Source: Beijerinckiaceae bacterium
GTDB lineage: Bacteria > Pseudomonadota > Alphaproteobacteria > Rhizobiales > Beijerinckiaceae
Assembly (NCBI GenBank): GCA_025459195.1
Contig: JALORF010000033.1
Span: 1 to 33,319 of the forward strand
Length of the DNA stretch: 33,319 nt
Direction: 5' to 3'
Of this stretch, positions 8,700 through 16,386 are shown in pieces (the first letter of the stretch is position 1; every line of letters starts with the position of its first letter). A model generated the notes under the pieces. That model had not been told where the DNA came from. It saw nothing but the letters and a program-made list of their open reading frames with translations, and did no database searches. Made by a program: the position numbers and the translations under genes.

Positions 8700-10219
8700 C
8701 AGCACCGCTTCGTCACCCTGTTCCTGGCGGCGCGCCCAAGCCCCACGCCGTGGTCATCGGCTCCGGCTTTGGCGGGCTGGCGGCGGCGGCCCGCCTGTGC
8801 GCGCGCGGCTATCAGGTCACGGTGCTGGAGAAGCTGGATCAGCCCGGCGGACGGGCGCGCATGTTCCGGCAGGATGGCTATGCGTTTGATGCCGGCCCCA
8901 CCATCATCACCGCGCCGTTCGTGCTTGAGGAACTCTGGCAGTTCTGCGGCGGCAAGCTCGGCGATGATGTCAGACTGGTGCCGATGGAGCCGTTCTACCG
9001 TCTGCAGTTCCATGACGGCACCACCTTCGATGCCTCCAGCGACCCGGAGGCGATGCGCCGCGAGATCGCGCGCCTGTCACCCGGCGATGTGGCCGGATAC
9101 GAGCGCTTCTTCGCGCGCAGCAAGACGCTGTACGAGATCGGCTTCGAGGATATGGGCACGGTGCCGTATTCGACCCTGATGGACCTGATCAAGTCCGTGC
9201 CCGACATCGTGCGCCTGCAGGGCTACCGCTCGATCCATGCCCTTGTCTCCGACTACATCAAGGACGAGCGGATCCGGATGGCGCTGTCCTTTCATCCCCT
9301 GTTCATCGGGGGCAATCCCTACAGCGCCAGCGCGATCTATGGCTTGATCGCCTATCTCGAACGCACCTGGGGTGTTCATTATGCCATGGGCGGCACCCAT
9401 ACGCTGGCCCAGGGCATGGTCCGGCTGATCGAACGGCAGGGCGGGCAGGTGCGCTTCAACGCGGAGGTCTCCGAGATCACGCTCGATGGACGCAAGGCCA
9501 CCGGTGTCCGGCTCGCCTCCGGTGAAACCATCGCCGCCGACATCGTGGTCTCGAATGCCGATGCGGCCTGGACCTATCGCAAGCTGTTGCCGCCGCAGGC
9601 GCGCTCGAAGTGGAGCGATGCCAAGCTTGATCGGGCGCGTTACTCGATGAGTCTGTTCGTCTGGTATTTCGGCACTGACAAGCGCTTCGAGGATGTGCCG
9701 CATCACACCATCCTGATGGGTCCCCGCTACAAGGGCCTGCTCGACGACATCTTCACCCACAAGGTTCTGGCCGAGGATTTCAGCCTGTATCTGCATCGAC
9801 CGACCGCAACCGACCCGTCGATGGCGCCGCCCGGCTGCGACGCGTTCTATGTCTTGTCGCCGGTGCCGAACCTGGCCGGCGGCCAGGATTGGGCGAGCCT
9901 CTCCGAAGGCTATCGCAAGGCCATCGAGAACCGCCTCGCCGAGACCATCCTGCCCGATCTCGGCAAGCATGTCGTGACCTCGAAAATCATGACACCGAAC
10001 GATTTCCGCGACGATCTGCTGTCTGTGCACGGCGCAGCTTTCGGGCTCGAACCGGTGCTGTTGCAAAGCGCCTATTTCCGTCCGCACAACAAATCCGAGG
10101 ACATCGCCAACCTGTTCATGGTTGGAGCCGGCACCCATCCCGGTGCCGGGCTGCCCGGGGTTGTCACGTCAGCCCGTATCCTGGACGAGGTCATCCCCCA
10201 TGCGCACACCTTCGCCTGA
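8696..10219 (+). CDS. crtI: Phytoene desaturase CrtI
   Basis: 507 residues, a bacterial-type FAD-dependent desaturase that converts phytoene to neurosporene or lycopene. The FAD-binding motif VVIGSGFGGLAAAARL lies at about residues 19-34, with LEKLDQPGGRARMFRQDGY next, as in the CrtI family. The C-terminal signature LFMVGAGTHPGAGLPGVVTS (about 475-494) is intact. Number of desaturation steps cannot be read from sequence; the presence of crtC, crtD and crtF implies that the product feeds the spirilloxanthin/spheroidene-type branch. The stop lies 20 bases inside the crtB frame, so crtI and crtB overlap and are likely coupled. Confidence 0.96.
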   Translation: MTAPLRHPVPGGAPKPHAVVIGSGFGGLAAAARLCARGYQVTVLEKLDQPGGRARMFRQDGYAFDAGPTIITAPFVLEELWQFCGGKLGDDVRLVPMEPFYRLQFHDGTTFDASSDPEAMRREIARLSPGDVAGYERFFARSKTLYEIGFEDMGTVPYSTLMDLIKSVPDIVRLQGYRSIHALVSDYIKDERIRMALSFHPLFIGGNPYSASAIYGLIAYLERTWGVHYAMGGTHTLAQGMVRLIERQGGQVRFNAEVSEITLDGRKATGVRLASGETIAADIVVSNADAAWTYRKLLPPQARSKWSDAKLDRARYSMSLFVWYFGTDKRFEDVPHHTILMGPRYKGLLDDIFTHKVLAEDFSLYLHRPTATDPSMAPPGCDAFYVLSPVPNLAGGQDWASLSEGYRKAIENRLAETILPDLGKHVVTSKIMTPNDFRDDLLSVHGAAFGLEPVLLQSAYFRPHNKSEDIANLFMVGAGTHPGAGLPGVVTSARILDEVIPHAHTFA

Positions 10220-11318
10220 GGCCACCCGAGCCAGCGATCTGGAGGCCTGCCGCGCGCTCTTGCGGAACGGCTCCAAGTCGTTCTTCGCGGCATCGCTGCT
10301 GCTGCCGCGCAGCGTGCGCGAGCCGGCAACCGCGCTCTATGCCTTCTGCCGCGTCGCGGACGATGCCATCGACACCACCGACGATCCGCAGGCGGCGCTG
10401 CGCCTGCTGCACCAGCGGCTGGACCGCATCTATGCCGCGCATGCCCTGACCGATCCCGTCGACCGCGCGGTCTCCGGCGTCATCATCTGGTTTGCCTTGC
10501 CGCGTCCGGTCTTCGATGCGCTGCTCGAGGGGTTTGCGTGGGATGCCGAAGGCCGGCGCTATGACGATCTGTCATCCGTGCTGGCCTACTCGGCGCGTGT
10601 CGCCGCCACAGTCGGCGTGCTAATGACGCTGTTGATGGGCGAGCGCGGCCCCCGAACCCTGGCCCGCGCCTGCGATCTGGGCATCGCCATGCAACTGACG
10701 AACATTGCCCGCGATGTCGGTGAGGATGCGCGCAACGGCCGGCTCTACCTGCCGCGCGACTGGTTGCGCGCCGAGGGAATCGACCCCGACCAATGGCTGG
10801 CCGAACCGGTGTTCGATGCCCGTCTCGGACGGGTGGTCGAGCGGCTGCTCAAGGTCGCGGACGGCCTATATGATCGCTCGCGCGCCGGCATCTGCGATCT
10901 GCCATCCGATTGCCGATCCGCCATCCAGGCCGCGCGGCTGGTCTATTCCGACATCGGGCGGATGGTCGCCCGGGGCGGCTATGATTCGGTGACCGGCCGG
11001 GCCGTCGTGTCGGCCCGCCGCAAGCTGGCCCTCGTGGCGAGAGCTTGCGCGCCGAGTTGGCTGGCCCGGTCCCGGCGGACGGAGCCCGCACTGGACGAGG
11101 TTACCTTCCTGATCGAGGCCGTGCGGCGCGAGCGTCGCAGCGCCTTGCCGCGCCAGGGTGATGACAACCCGGTCCTGCGGCCTTTCCGTGGCTTTGCCCG
11201 CCGCACCGTGGGCGTGGTCGCCCTGTTCGAGCGCGTGCTCGCCCGCGAGCATGAGACGGATTCCGGATTTCCGGACAGCTTCACCATGTCCGGCGCCAGG
11301 CAGGCGGGACCAACCTGA
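10200..11318 (+). CDS. crtB: Phytoene synthase CrtB
   Basis: 372 residues from the ATG at 10200, which overlaps the crtI end by 20 bases; longer in-frame starts lie deep in crtI. CrtB condenses two geranylgeranyl diphosphates head-to-head into phytoene. The squalene/phytoene synthase signatures are clear: GSKSFFAASLLLP, YAFCRVADDAIDTTDD (first Asp-rich motif), and QLTNIARDVGEDARNGRLYLP (second). The segment after about residue 285 is a C-terminal extension with Arg-rich stretches and is less conserved. It is the last enzyme gene of the bchG operon and uses geranylgeranyl diphosphate made by CrtE, encoded about 3 kb away. Confidence 0.96.
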   Translation: MRTPSPEATRASDLEACRALLRNGSKSFFAASLLLPRSVREPATALYAFCRVADDAIDTTDDPQAALRLLHQRLDRIYAAHALTDPVDRAVSGVIIWFALPRPVFDALLEGFAWDAEGRRYDDLSSVLAYSARVAATVGVLMTLLMGERGPRTLARACDLGIAMQLTNIARDVGEDARNGRLYLPRDWLRAEGIDPDQWLAEPVFDARLGRVVERLLKVADGLYDRSRAGICDLPSDCRSAIQAARLVYSDIGRMVARGGYDSVTGRAVVSARRKLALVARACAPSWLARSRRTEPALDEVTFLIEAVRRERRSALPRQGDDNPVLRPFRGFARRTVGVVALFERVLAREHETDSGFPDSFTMSGARQAGPT

Positions 11319-11325
11319 GGAGACG

Positions 11326-11478
11326 ATGATGGACGAAGGACTTTTCAAGGGGCTGGAATTCGCACTGATCTTCGGCGTGATCTTTGCTGTCTGCATCCAC
11401 CAGTTGCTCGACGTGAAGAAGGCGCAACGCAACCTCGCTGAAAAACAGCGCGCGCGCGGCGAGATGCAGGAAGGCTGA
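11326..11478 (+). CDS. Small single-helix membrane protein downstream of crtB
   Basis: 50 residues from the first of two consecutive ATGs (11326, 11329), preceded by GAGGAGACG, a good ribosome-binding site at proper spacing. It starts 7 bases after the crtB stop. The product has a short acidic N-terminus (MMDEGLFKG), one hydrophobic helix (about residues 10-27, FALIFGVIFAVCIHQLL) and a charged tail rich in Lys, Arg, Gln and Glu, predicting an N-out or N-in single-pass inner-membrane protein. I do not recognise the family. Position at the end of the bch/crt operon suggests a small accessory protein, perhaps for carotenoid enzyme or antenna assembly, but this is inference. It is too short and well signalled to dismiss. 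Confidence 0.68.
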   Translation: MMDEGLFKGLEFALIFGVIFAVCIHQLLDVKKAQRNLAEKQRARGEMQEG

Positions 11479-11506
11479 GCGGCACCACGCCCGCCCCACG
11501 GCCTCC

Positions 11507-11541
11507 CCCGTCTTGGTCGGGTCAGACCCGGCCATGACGGG
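11507..11541. repeat. Long imperfect palindrome between convergent genes, Rhizobiales-type dispersed repeat or terminator
   Basis: CCCGTC (11507-11512) pairs with GACGGG (11536-11541), and inside it GGTCGGGTC pairs with GACCCGGCC with one wobble. The core, reading TGGCCGGGTCTGACCCGACC on the minus strand, looks like the palindromic intergenic repeats common in Hyphomicrobiales genomes. It lies in the 202-bp gap between the end of the crtB operon and the end of crtC, so it may terminate transcription from both sides. No poly-T tract follows. I see no gene in this gap. Confidence 0.5.
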
Positions 11542-11680
11542 ATGGTCGCGGGATCCATCGAACGCGCCTTTGGCGACATTCAGCGCAGCAGCCATCCGTT
11601 CCCTGCCCTGGATCGCGCGGCCCTCCTCCTGACCCTGTCGCCCATGGGCACAGAGGTTCCGGTGTTTCTGACGTTCGCCC

Positions 11681-12607
11681 CTACACCCGCCGCGGCATGC
11701 GGAAGGGCATCAGCCATTCGATCCACGGCACCTGCAATCGGTCGAGGTTGACGCTTTCGTGCATCAGCGTGACCGGCGCACCGGCGAGGCGCGTGGTCAC
11801 CAGAGAGCGGGCGTAGAACGGCGTGTCTTCCAGGGTGGCGAGCACGCGCGGCCTCGCTCCCGCATCGCAGCGGGTGGCGCGGCGCATGCGCCATGGCGTC
11901 CGTGGCAGGCTGGCAATGGGCGGCGCGGCCAACGGCGCGAGCATGCCATCCGCTCCGACGCCAAGACTCAGGTGCAGCTCCGTGCCATCACGGCGGCTCA
12001 GATCATAGTGGATCACCGGGCCTGAGGGCGTCGTGCCGCGCGCCCAGTCCCAGGCAATGAAATCATCCTTCAGCGGGCGCGCGCCGTGGTTGCTGTCCAT
12101 GTAGCCATCACCACTCCAGCGCTGGCCGGGTTGCTCGAAATCGACCTCTGCCCTGGCCTGCACCGCGATCGGCCGCCAGGTGTGCAGACCCGCCGCATCA
12201 AGATCGAAGGCCTGACCGGCCAGCAGCTTCGGGGTCAGCCGGATGGTGCCGGCCATGCGCAGGCGATGGGGCGCGCTGCGCTCCTCGATGTGGATGGTGA
12301 GGCTGGTGCCGTCCCATGCCAGGCTGCTGCGGCCAAGCTGGAAGTGGTGCTCGTCGCGTCGGAGGTCGGCCGCCGTGCGCTCGGTCATGGCCCAGTGATG
12401 GCCACCCCGGCCATAGAGCGCGACGTTGATGGCGCAGTGGTTCTCGGGATCAGCCGGCCCTGTGCGCAGGGCCCGCGCGTAGTAGGGCGAGAACACGCTG
12501 CCGACGAAGGCGATGACGACGAGCCCGAACCGGCCATCATCACTCAGCGCATCGACATACCACCAGCGATAGCCACCTGCCGCAATGGCTGCTGCGAAGT
12601 CCGGTCC
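11681..12607 (-). CDS. crtC: Carotenoid 1,2-hydratase (hydroxyneurosporene synthase) CrtC; start unresolved
   Basis: About 309 residues counted from the first conserved position. CrtC adds water across the C-1,2 double bond of neurosporene, lycopene or their derivatives. Family signatures are GGYRWWYVDALSDDGRFGLV, FVGSVFSPYYA, GYMDSNHGARPL and FIAWDWARG. The 5' boundary is uncertain: the frame is open back to an ATG at 12886, but that would add over 90 residues that are only a shadow of crtD. Between there and the conserved start I see no in-frame ATG, GTG or TTG. The nearest odd candidate is ATT at 12584-12586. A GTG inside FVGSVFSPYYA would remove conserved residues. The end given here, 12607, marks the start of homology, not a proven initiation codon. 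The 5' end overlaps the crtD 3' end by about 60 bases, so coupling to crtD translation is likely. Confidence 0.85.
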   Translation of the reverse strand, partial: GPDFAAAIAAGGYRWWYVDALSDDGRFGLVVIAFVGSVFSPYYARALRTGPADPENHCAINVALYGRGGHHWAMTERTAADLRRDEHHFQLGRSSLAWDGTSLTIHIEERSAPHRLRMAGTIRLTPKLLAGQAFDLDAAGLHTWRPIAVQARAEVDFEQPGQRWSGDGYMDSNHGARPLKDDFIAWDWARGTTPSGPVIHYDLSRRDGTELHLSLGVGADGMLAPLAAPPIASLPRTPWRMRRATRCDAGARPRVLATLEDTPFYARSLVTTRLAGAPVTLMHESVNLDRLQVPWIEWLMPFRMPRRV

Positions 12608-14106
12608 GCCAGAAGGCTTTGCGCCGCCAGCATTCCCGACATCGCCGCCATCGGCACGCCCGGCCCCGGATGCACGCTGCCGCCCGCCAGATAAAGGCCC
12701 GGCAGCCGCGTGCGTGCGCCCGGCCGCTTGAACGAGGCCTGCCAGCCGTGGCTGGCCTGTCCATAAAGCCCGCCCCCCGTGGCCGGGAACAGGGCATTGA
12801 AGCCCGCCGGCGTTGTCTGCGCCACCGGGCCCGCGTGCAGCATCAGTCCGCATCGCTCCATCAGCCGCGCCGCCCTGTCCTCGCATGAGGCAATCTCCGT
12901 TTCACTGAAACTGGCACCATCACCGTTGGCGGGCGCATTGATCAGGCACAGCAGGCGTTCTGGCCTTGCCGCCGACGCTGGCTCGCCATCACCGGCCAGA
13001 CCGGAATCGCCCCGGTCCTGCGCGCAGATGTAGACCGTCGGCTCCTCGGGCAGATGCCCCTGGCCGAAAATCCGCCGGAACTCGCTGGCATAGTCGCTGC
13101 TGAAGAACACATTGTGCCGGATCAGCGGAAAGCCGCTGGTGGCAGCCAGCCGGCAACTGACAATGGCCGAGAGCGAGCGCCGCCGCGTCTGCGTGGCCGG
13201 CACGGAAGAGGCGAGTTCGAGGCCGAGCAAGCCTGCACCAAGCGCGGCATAGTCCCCGTTGAAGATCACGGCACTGGCAGGCAGCACCTCGCCGCTCGCC
13301 AGCACCACGCCCTCGACGCCGCCAGAGCCGGCCTTGATCCGCGCTGCCCTGGCACCGAAGCGGATGTCGGCCCCGCGCGATTTTGCCAGATCGCAGATCG
13401 CCCGTGCCAGCGCATGCATGCCGCCGTTCACACTCCAGACTCCGGCCTGCTCGGCATGGGCAATCAACATCAAGGTTGCGGGAGCCTCGAAGGGGGAGGA
13501 GCCGCAATAGGTGGCATAGCGGCCGAACAATTGGCATAGCCGCGGATCGGTGAACGACCGTCCGAGTGCCGACCACATCGTCTCGAACGGCCGCATGCGC
13601 ATCAGGTCGAGCGGGTTGCGCAGCCCTTCGCCGAACAGATTGCGCGCCAGCCCGAACAAGCCCGGCTTCTGCGCCCGCATGAAGCTGGCATCCAGCATGG
13701 TGTAGATGGAGCGCGTCTCGTCGGCAAAGCGGCGGAAGCGCTCAGCCTCGTCCGGGCCGGCAAAGGCCGCGATCGCCTGTGCCGACTGCTCGGCATCGGC
13801 AAAAAGATCGAGACGCGAGCCATCCGCCCAGGCATGCCGCGCCAGAATGTCGAGCGGCTGGAGCGTGACATGCGCGTCCAGCCGCGCACCGGCCCGCTCG
13901 AACAGGGTTTCGAAGACATGGCGCATGGTGAACACGGTGGGGCCGGCATCCATGGCCGCGCCGCCGGCTGACAGTTGCCGCATCTTGCCGCCCGGCCCGG
14001 TCTCTTTTTCGATCAGTGTCACGGCAACGCCCTGGCCGGCCAGGTCGAGCGCTGCCGACAGCCCGCCGATACCGGCTCCGATGATGACCACGGGTGGTGT
14101 TGTCAT
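12544..14106 (-). CDS. crtD: 1-hydroxycarotenoid 3,4-desaturase (methoxyneurosporene dehydrogenase) CrtD
   Basis: 520 residues, a CrtI-related FAD enzyme that introduces the 3,4 double bond in hydroxylated or methoxylated carotenoids. FAD binding is shown by VVIIGAGIGGLSAALDLAGQ near the N-terminus and LIEKETGPGGKMRQL; the C-terminal signature GLYLAGGSVHPGPGVPMAAM is intact. Distinction from CrtI rests on location with crtC, the AMDAGPTVFTMRHVFE stretch and overall divergence from the crtI copy at 8696-10219. The ATG at 14104-14106 faces the shared control region with crtE. crtD and crtC form a minus-strand operon convergent with the bchG-crtB operon. Confidence 0.93.
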   Translation of the reverse strand: MTTPPVVIIGAGIGGLSAALDLAGQGVAVTLIEKETGPGGKMRQLSAGGAAMDAGPTVFTMRHVFETLFERAGARLDAHVTLQPLDILARHAWADGSRLDLFADAEQSAQAIAAFAGPDEAERFRRFADETRSIYTMLDASFMRAQKPGLFGLARNLFGEGLRNPLDLMRMRPFETMWSALGRSFTDPRLCQLFGRYATYCGSSPFEAPATLMLIAHAEQAGVWSVNGGMHALARAICDLAKSRGADIRFGARAARIKAGSGGVEGVVLASGEVLPASAVIFNGDYAALGAGLLGLELASSVPATQTRRRSLSAIVSCRLAATSGFPLIRHNVFFSSDYASEFRRIFGQGHLPEEPTVYICAQDRGDSGLAGDGEPASAARPERLLCLINAPANGDGASFSETEIASCEDRAARLMERCGLMLHAGPVAQTTPAGFNALFPATGGGLYGQASHGWQASFKRPGARTRLPGLYLAGGSVHPGPGVPMAAMSGMLAAQSLLADRTSQQPLRQVAIAGGMSMR

Positions 14107-14176
14107 GCGTCCATTCTAGTCCTGCATGCTGCCCTGCGCAGCGCGGGTTCTCCCCAATTGACAGCTTTGACATGAG

Positions 14177-14219
14177 TGTCCATTCTGCCAGTCAGTGCAA
14201 GTGTCATATAAGATTGACA
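14177..14219. promoter_or_regulatory. Tandem PpsR/CrtJ-type operators in the divergent crtD-crtE region
   Basis: TGTCATATAAGATTGACA at 14202-14219 is an exact TGT-N12-ACA palindrome with full TGTCA/TGACA ends. A weaker copy, TGTCCATTCTGCCAGTCA (14177-14194), lies 7 bp upstream. Paired palindromes spaced 7-8 bp apart are the arrangement bound cooperatively by CrtJ/PpsR, the aerobic repressor of bch and crt genes. The pair lies between crtD (starting at 14106, minus) and crtE (starting at 14248, plus), so it can control both. TTGACA also occurs at 14158-14163 and 14167-14172 and may serve as -35 elements; a clear -10 is not obvious. Confidence 0.8.
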
Positions 14220-14247
14220 GTTGCTCAACCGGCAGGAGACCGTGGCC

Positions 14248-15108
14248 ATGATGACGCGGATCGAAACGGCGATGCAGGCTGCATTGGCGATCACCCAGAC
14301 CTCCTGTCCACCCAGGCTGGCCGCCGCGCTGCAATATGCGGTGTTCCCCGGCGGGCATCGCCTGAGGCCGCGCCTTGCCATCACGGTGGCCCGCGCCTGC
14401 GGGGACTCGGACCCTGCCGCCGCTGATGCTGCCGCCTGCGCCATCGAATTCCTGCATTGCGCCTCGCTTGTGCATGATGACCTGCCCTGTTTCGATGATG
14501 CCGATCTGAGGCGCGGCAAACCCTCGGTGCACAAGGTTTATGGCGAGCCGCTGGCCGTGCTGGCGGGCGATGCGCTGATCGTGCTTGCCTTCGAGACCAT
14601 CGCGCGCGGGGCGACGCAGCACCCTGACCGCATGGCCGGGCTTGTCAGCCTCGTGGCCCAGGCCGGCGGCGCGCCGCATGGCATCTGCGCCGGCCAGGCC
14701 TGGGAAAGCGAACCCATGATCCCGCTGGCAGAGTATCACCGCGCCAAGACATCCTCCCTGTTCGCCGCGGCCACCTCGGCAGGCGGCCTTGCTGCCGGCC
14801 ATGATCCGCTGACATGGCGCACGCTCGGCGAGCGCCTGGGCTGCGCCTATCAGGTCGCTGACGACATCCGCGATGCCGCCGACACGTCCGAGGAAATGGG
14901 CAAGCCTGCCGGGCAGGATGCCGCTCGCGGCCGGCCCAACGCCGTGCAGGAACTGGGCATGGAGGGTGCGATCCGCTGGCTGGACCGCCTGATCGCCGAG
15001 GCTGTCGAAGCAATCCCCGCCTGCCCCGGCCAGACCGGCCTCAAGGCCGCGATCGAGCGCGAAGCCACCCGCTTCCTGCCGCCGGAGCTGTCGATTCGCG
15101 CCGCCTGA
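14248..15108 (+). CDS. crtE: Geranylgeranyl diphosphate synthase CrtE
   Basis: 286 residues from the ATG at 14248, which has AGGAG at 14235-14239 at ideal spacing. A TTG at 14221 is in frame but touches the operator, so I reject it. CrtE extends farnesyl diphosphate with isopentenyl diphosphate to geranylgeranyl diphosphate, the precursor of carotenoids and of the bacteriochlorophyll tail. The first Asp-rich motif DDLPCFDD is at residues 77-84 and the second, DDIRD, at 205-209; GGHRLRPRL near residue 38 is the substrate-binding region. crtF begins 9 bases downstream. Confidence 0.95.
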   Translation: MMTRIETAMQAALAITQTSCPPRLAAALQYAVFPGGHRLRPRLAITVARACGDSDPAAADAAACAIEFLHCASLVHDDLPCFDDADLRRGKPSVHKVYGEPLAVLAGDALIVLAFETIARGATQHPDRMAGLVSLVAQAGGAPHGICAGQAWESEPMIPLAEYHRAKTSSLFAAATSAGGLAAGHDPLTWRTLGERLGCAYQVADDIRDAADTSEEMGKPAGQDAARGRPNAVQELGMEGAIRWLDRLIAEAVEAIPACPGQTGLKAAIEREATRFLPPELSIRAA

Positions 15109-15117
15109 GGCCTTGCC

Positions 15118-16299
15118 ATGGCCCATCTGCAAGCCGCTTCCCCTGCCGGTGACAAGGCCGCGCCCGCCACAGGCCTGAGGGTCCGGCTGGGCGATGCGAT
15201 CTATCGCTGGCGCGACGCCCTGCTCGCCAGCCAGCGCTTTCAGGTCATGGCCGCGCGTTTTCCGCTGACACGGGCCGTCTCGGCGCGCCGTGCGCGGGCC
15301 TGCTTCGATCTGTGTGCCGGCTTCGTCTATTCCCAGGTCCTGTTCGCCTGCGTGAAGCTCGACCTGTTCGAGCTTCTGGCCCGCGGCCCGCTCGATGTGC
15401 CGGCCATTGCGCGGCAGACCGGCCTTGGCGAGGATGCCGCCCGCCGTCTGCTTCTGGCGGCTGCCTCGCTCGATCTGCTCCAGCCGCGCTCCGGCGGGCG
15501 CTTTGGCCTTGGCCAGCTTGGAGCGGCGATGCGGGCCAATCCCGGCGTCAGGGCGATGATCGAACACCATGCCATGTTCTATGCCGACATGGCCGATCCG
15601 GTGGCGCTGTTGCGTGGCACGGCTGGTCCAACGGCATTGTCGCGCTACTGGCCCTATGCCGATGGCGCGGATCCGGCCAGCCTCGCGCCCGGCGAGGTTG
15701 CGCCCTACACCGACCTGATGGCCACCTCGCAGCAGTTCGTGGCCGAGGATGTGCTCGATGCCTATCCCGTGGGCCAGCACCGTCGCCTGATGGACGTCGG
15801 CGGCGGGGATGGTTCATTCCTGCGTTCTGCCGCCCGCCGCGCACCGTCTCTGGCGCTGACGCTGTTCGACCTGCCAGCGGTGGTCGAGACGGCACGGCCG
15901 CGCTTTGTTGCGGCAGGCCTCGATGGCCGCGTGACGCTTGTCGGCGGGTCCTTCTCCCATGATCCGCTGCCGAAGGGCGCGGACCTGATCACGCTGGTGC
16001 GCATTGCCCACGATCACGGTGACGACACGGTGCAGGCCCTGCTGGCCGCCATCCATCAGGCCCTCGAGCCGGGAGGCAGCCTGCTGATCGCCGAGCCGAT
16101 GGCGGGCGATGCGGCGTCCGCGCCGATGGCGGATGCCTATTTCGGCTTCTACCTCCTGGCGATGGGCAAGGGCAGGGCGCGCCGACCGGATGAATTGGTG
16201 TCAATGCTGCTTCAGGCCGGCTTCGAAAGCGCCCGCCCGATCGCCATGCCGCGTCCGTTATTGTCCGGACTGATCCATGCCCGAAAGCGACACATATAA
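15118..16299 (+). CDS. crtF: Hydroxyneurosporene O-methyltransferase CrtF
   Basis: 393 residues. CrtF methylates the tertiary C-1 hydroxyl made by CrtC, using S-adenosylmethionine, in the route to spheroidene or spirilloxanthin. It has a dimerisation/winged-helix N-terminal part (LDLFELLARGPLDVPAIARQ, about residues 81-100) and a class I methyltransferase domain with DVGGGDGSF at 226-234, the LTLFDLPAVVETA strand and IAHDHGDDTV around residue 300 with a catalytic-type His. Together with crtC and crtD its presence implies methoxylated carotenoids. It lies 9 bases after crtE and is separated from bchC by a dedicated promoter region. Confidence 0.94.
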   Translation: MAHLQAASPAGDKAAPATGLRVRLGDAIYRWRDALLASQRFQVMAARFPLTRAVSARRARACFDLCAGFVYSQVLFACVKLDLFELLARGPLDVPAIARQTGLGEDAARRLLLAAASLDLLQPRSGGRFGLGQLGAAMRANPGVRAMIEHHAMFYADMADPVALLRGTAGPTALSRYWPYADGADPASLAPGEVAPYTDLMATSQQFVAEDVLDAYPVGQHRRLMDVGGGDGSFLRSAARRAPSLALTLFDLPAVVETARPRFVAAGLDGRVTLVGGSFSHDPLPKGADLITLVRIAHDHGDDTVQALLAAIHQALEPGGSLLIAEPMAGDAASAPMADAYFGFYLLAMGKGRARRPDELVSMLLQAGFESARPIAMPRPLLSGLIHARKRHI

Positions 16300-16300
16300 G

Positions 16301-16344
16301 TGTCAACACAAATTGACAGATAGACTTGTCTGTCTATCATGACT
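16301..16344 (+). promoter_or_regulatory. bchC promoter with two PpsR/CrtJ palindromes spaced 8 bp
   Basis: TGTCAACACAAATTGACA (16301-16318) is an exact TGT-N12-ACA site. A second, TGTCTGTCTATCATGACT (16327-16344), has one changed base in its final triplet and lies 8 bp away. The first site supplies a perfect -35 hexamer, TTGACA at 16313-16318, and TATCAT at 16335-16340 is a good -10 with a 16-bp spacer, inside the second site. Repressor binding would therefore cover both promoter elements, as described for the Rhodobacter capsulatus bchC promoter. It starts two bases after the crtF stop. Confidence 0.87.
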
Positions 16345-16386
16345 TTTCCGCCCGGTGCCGGGCTGGAGTTCAGGGGATCAGGTGTC

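Noticed and set aside
14116-15780. Minus-strand 554-residue open frame opposite crtE and crtF
   Set aside because: Shadow of two certain enzyme genes, low-complexity composition.
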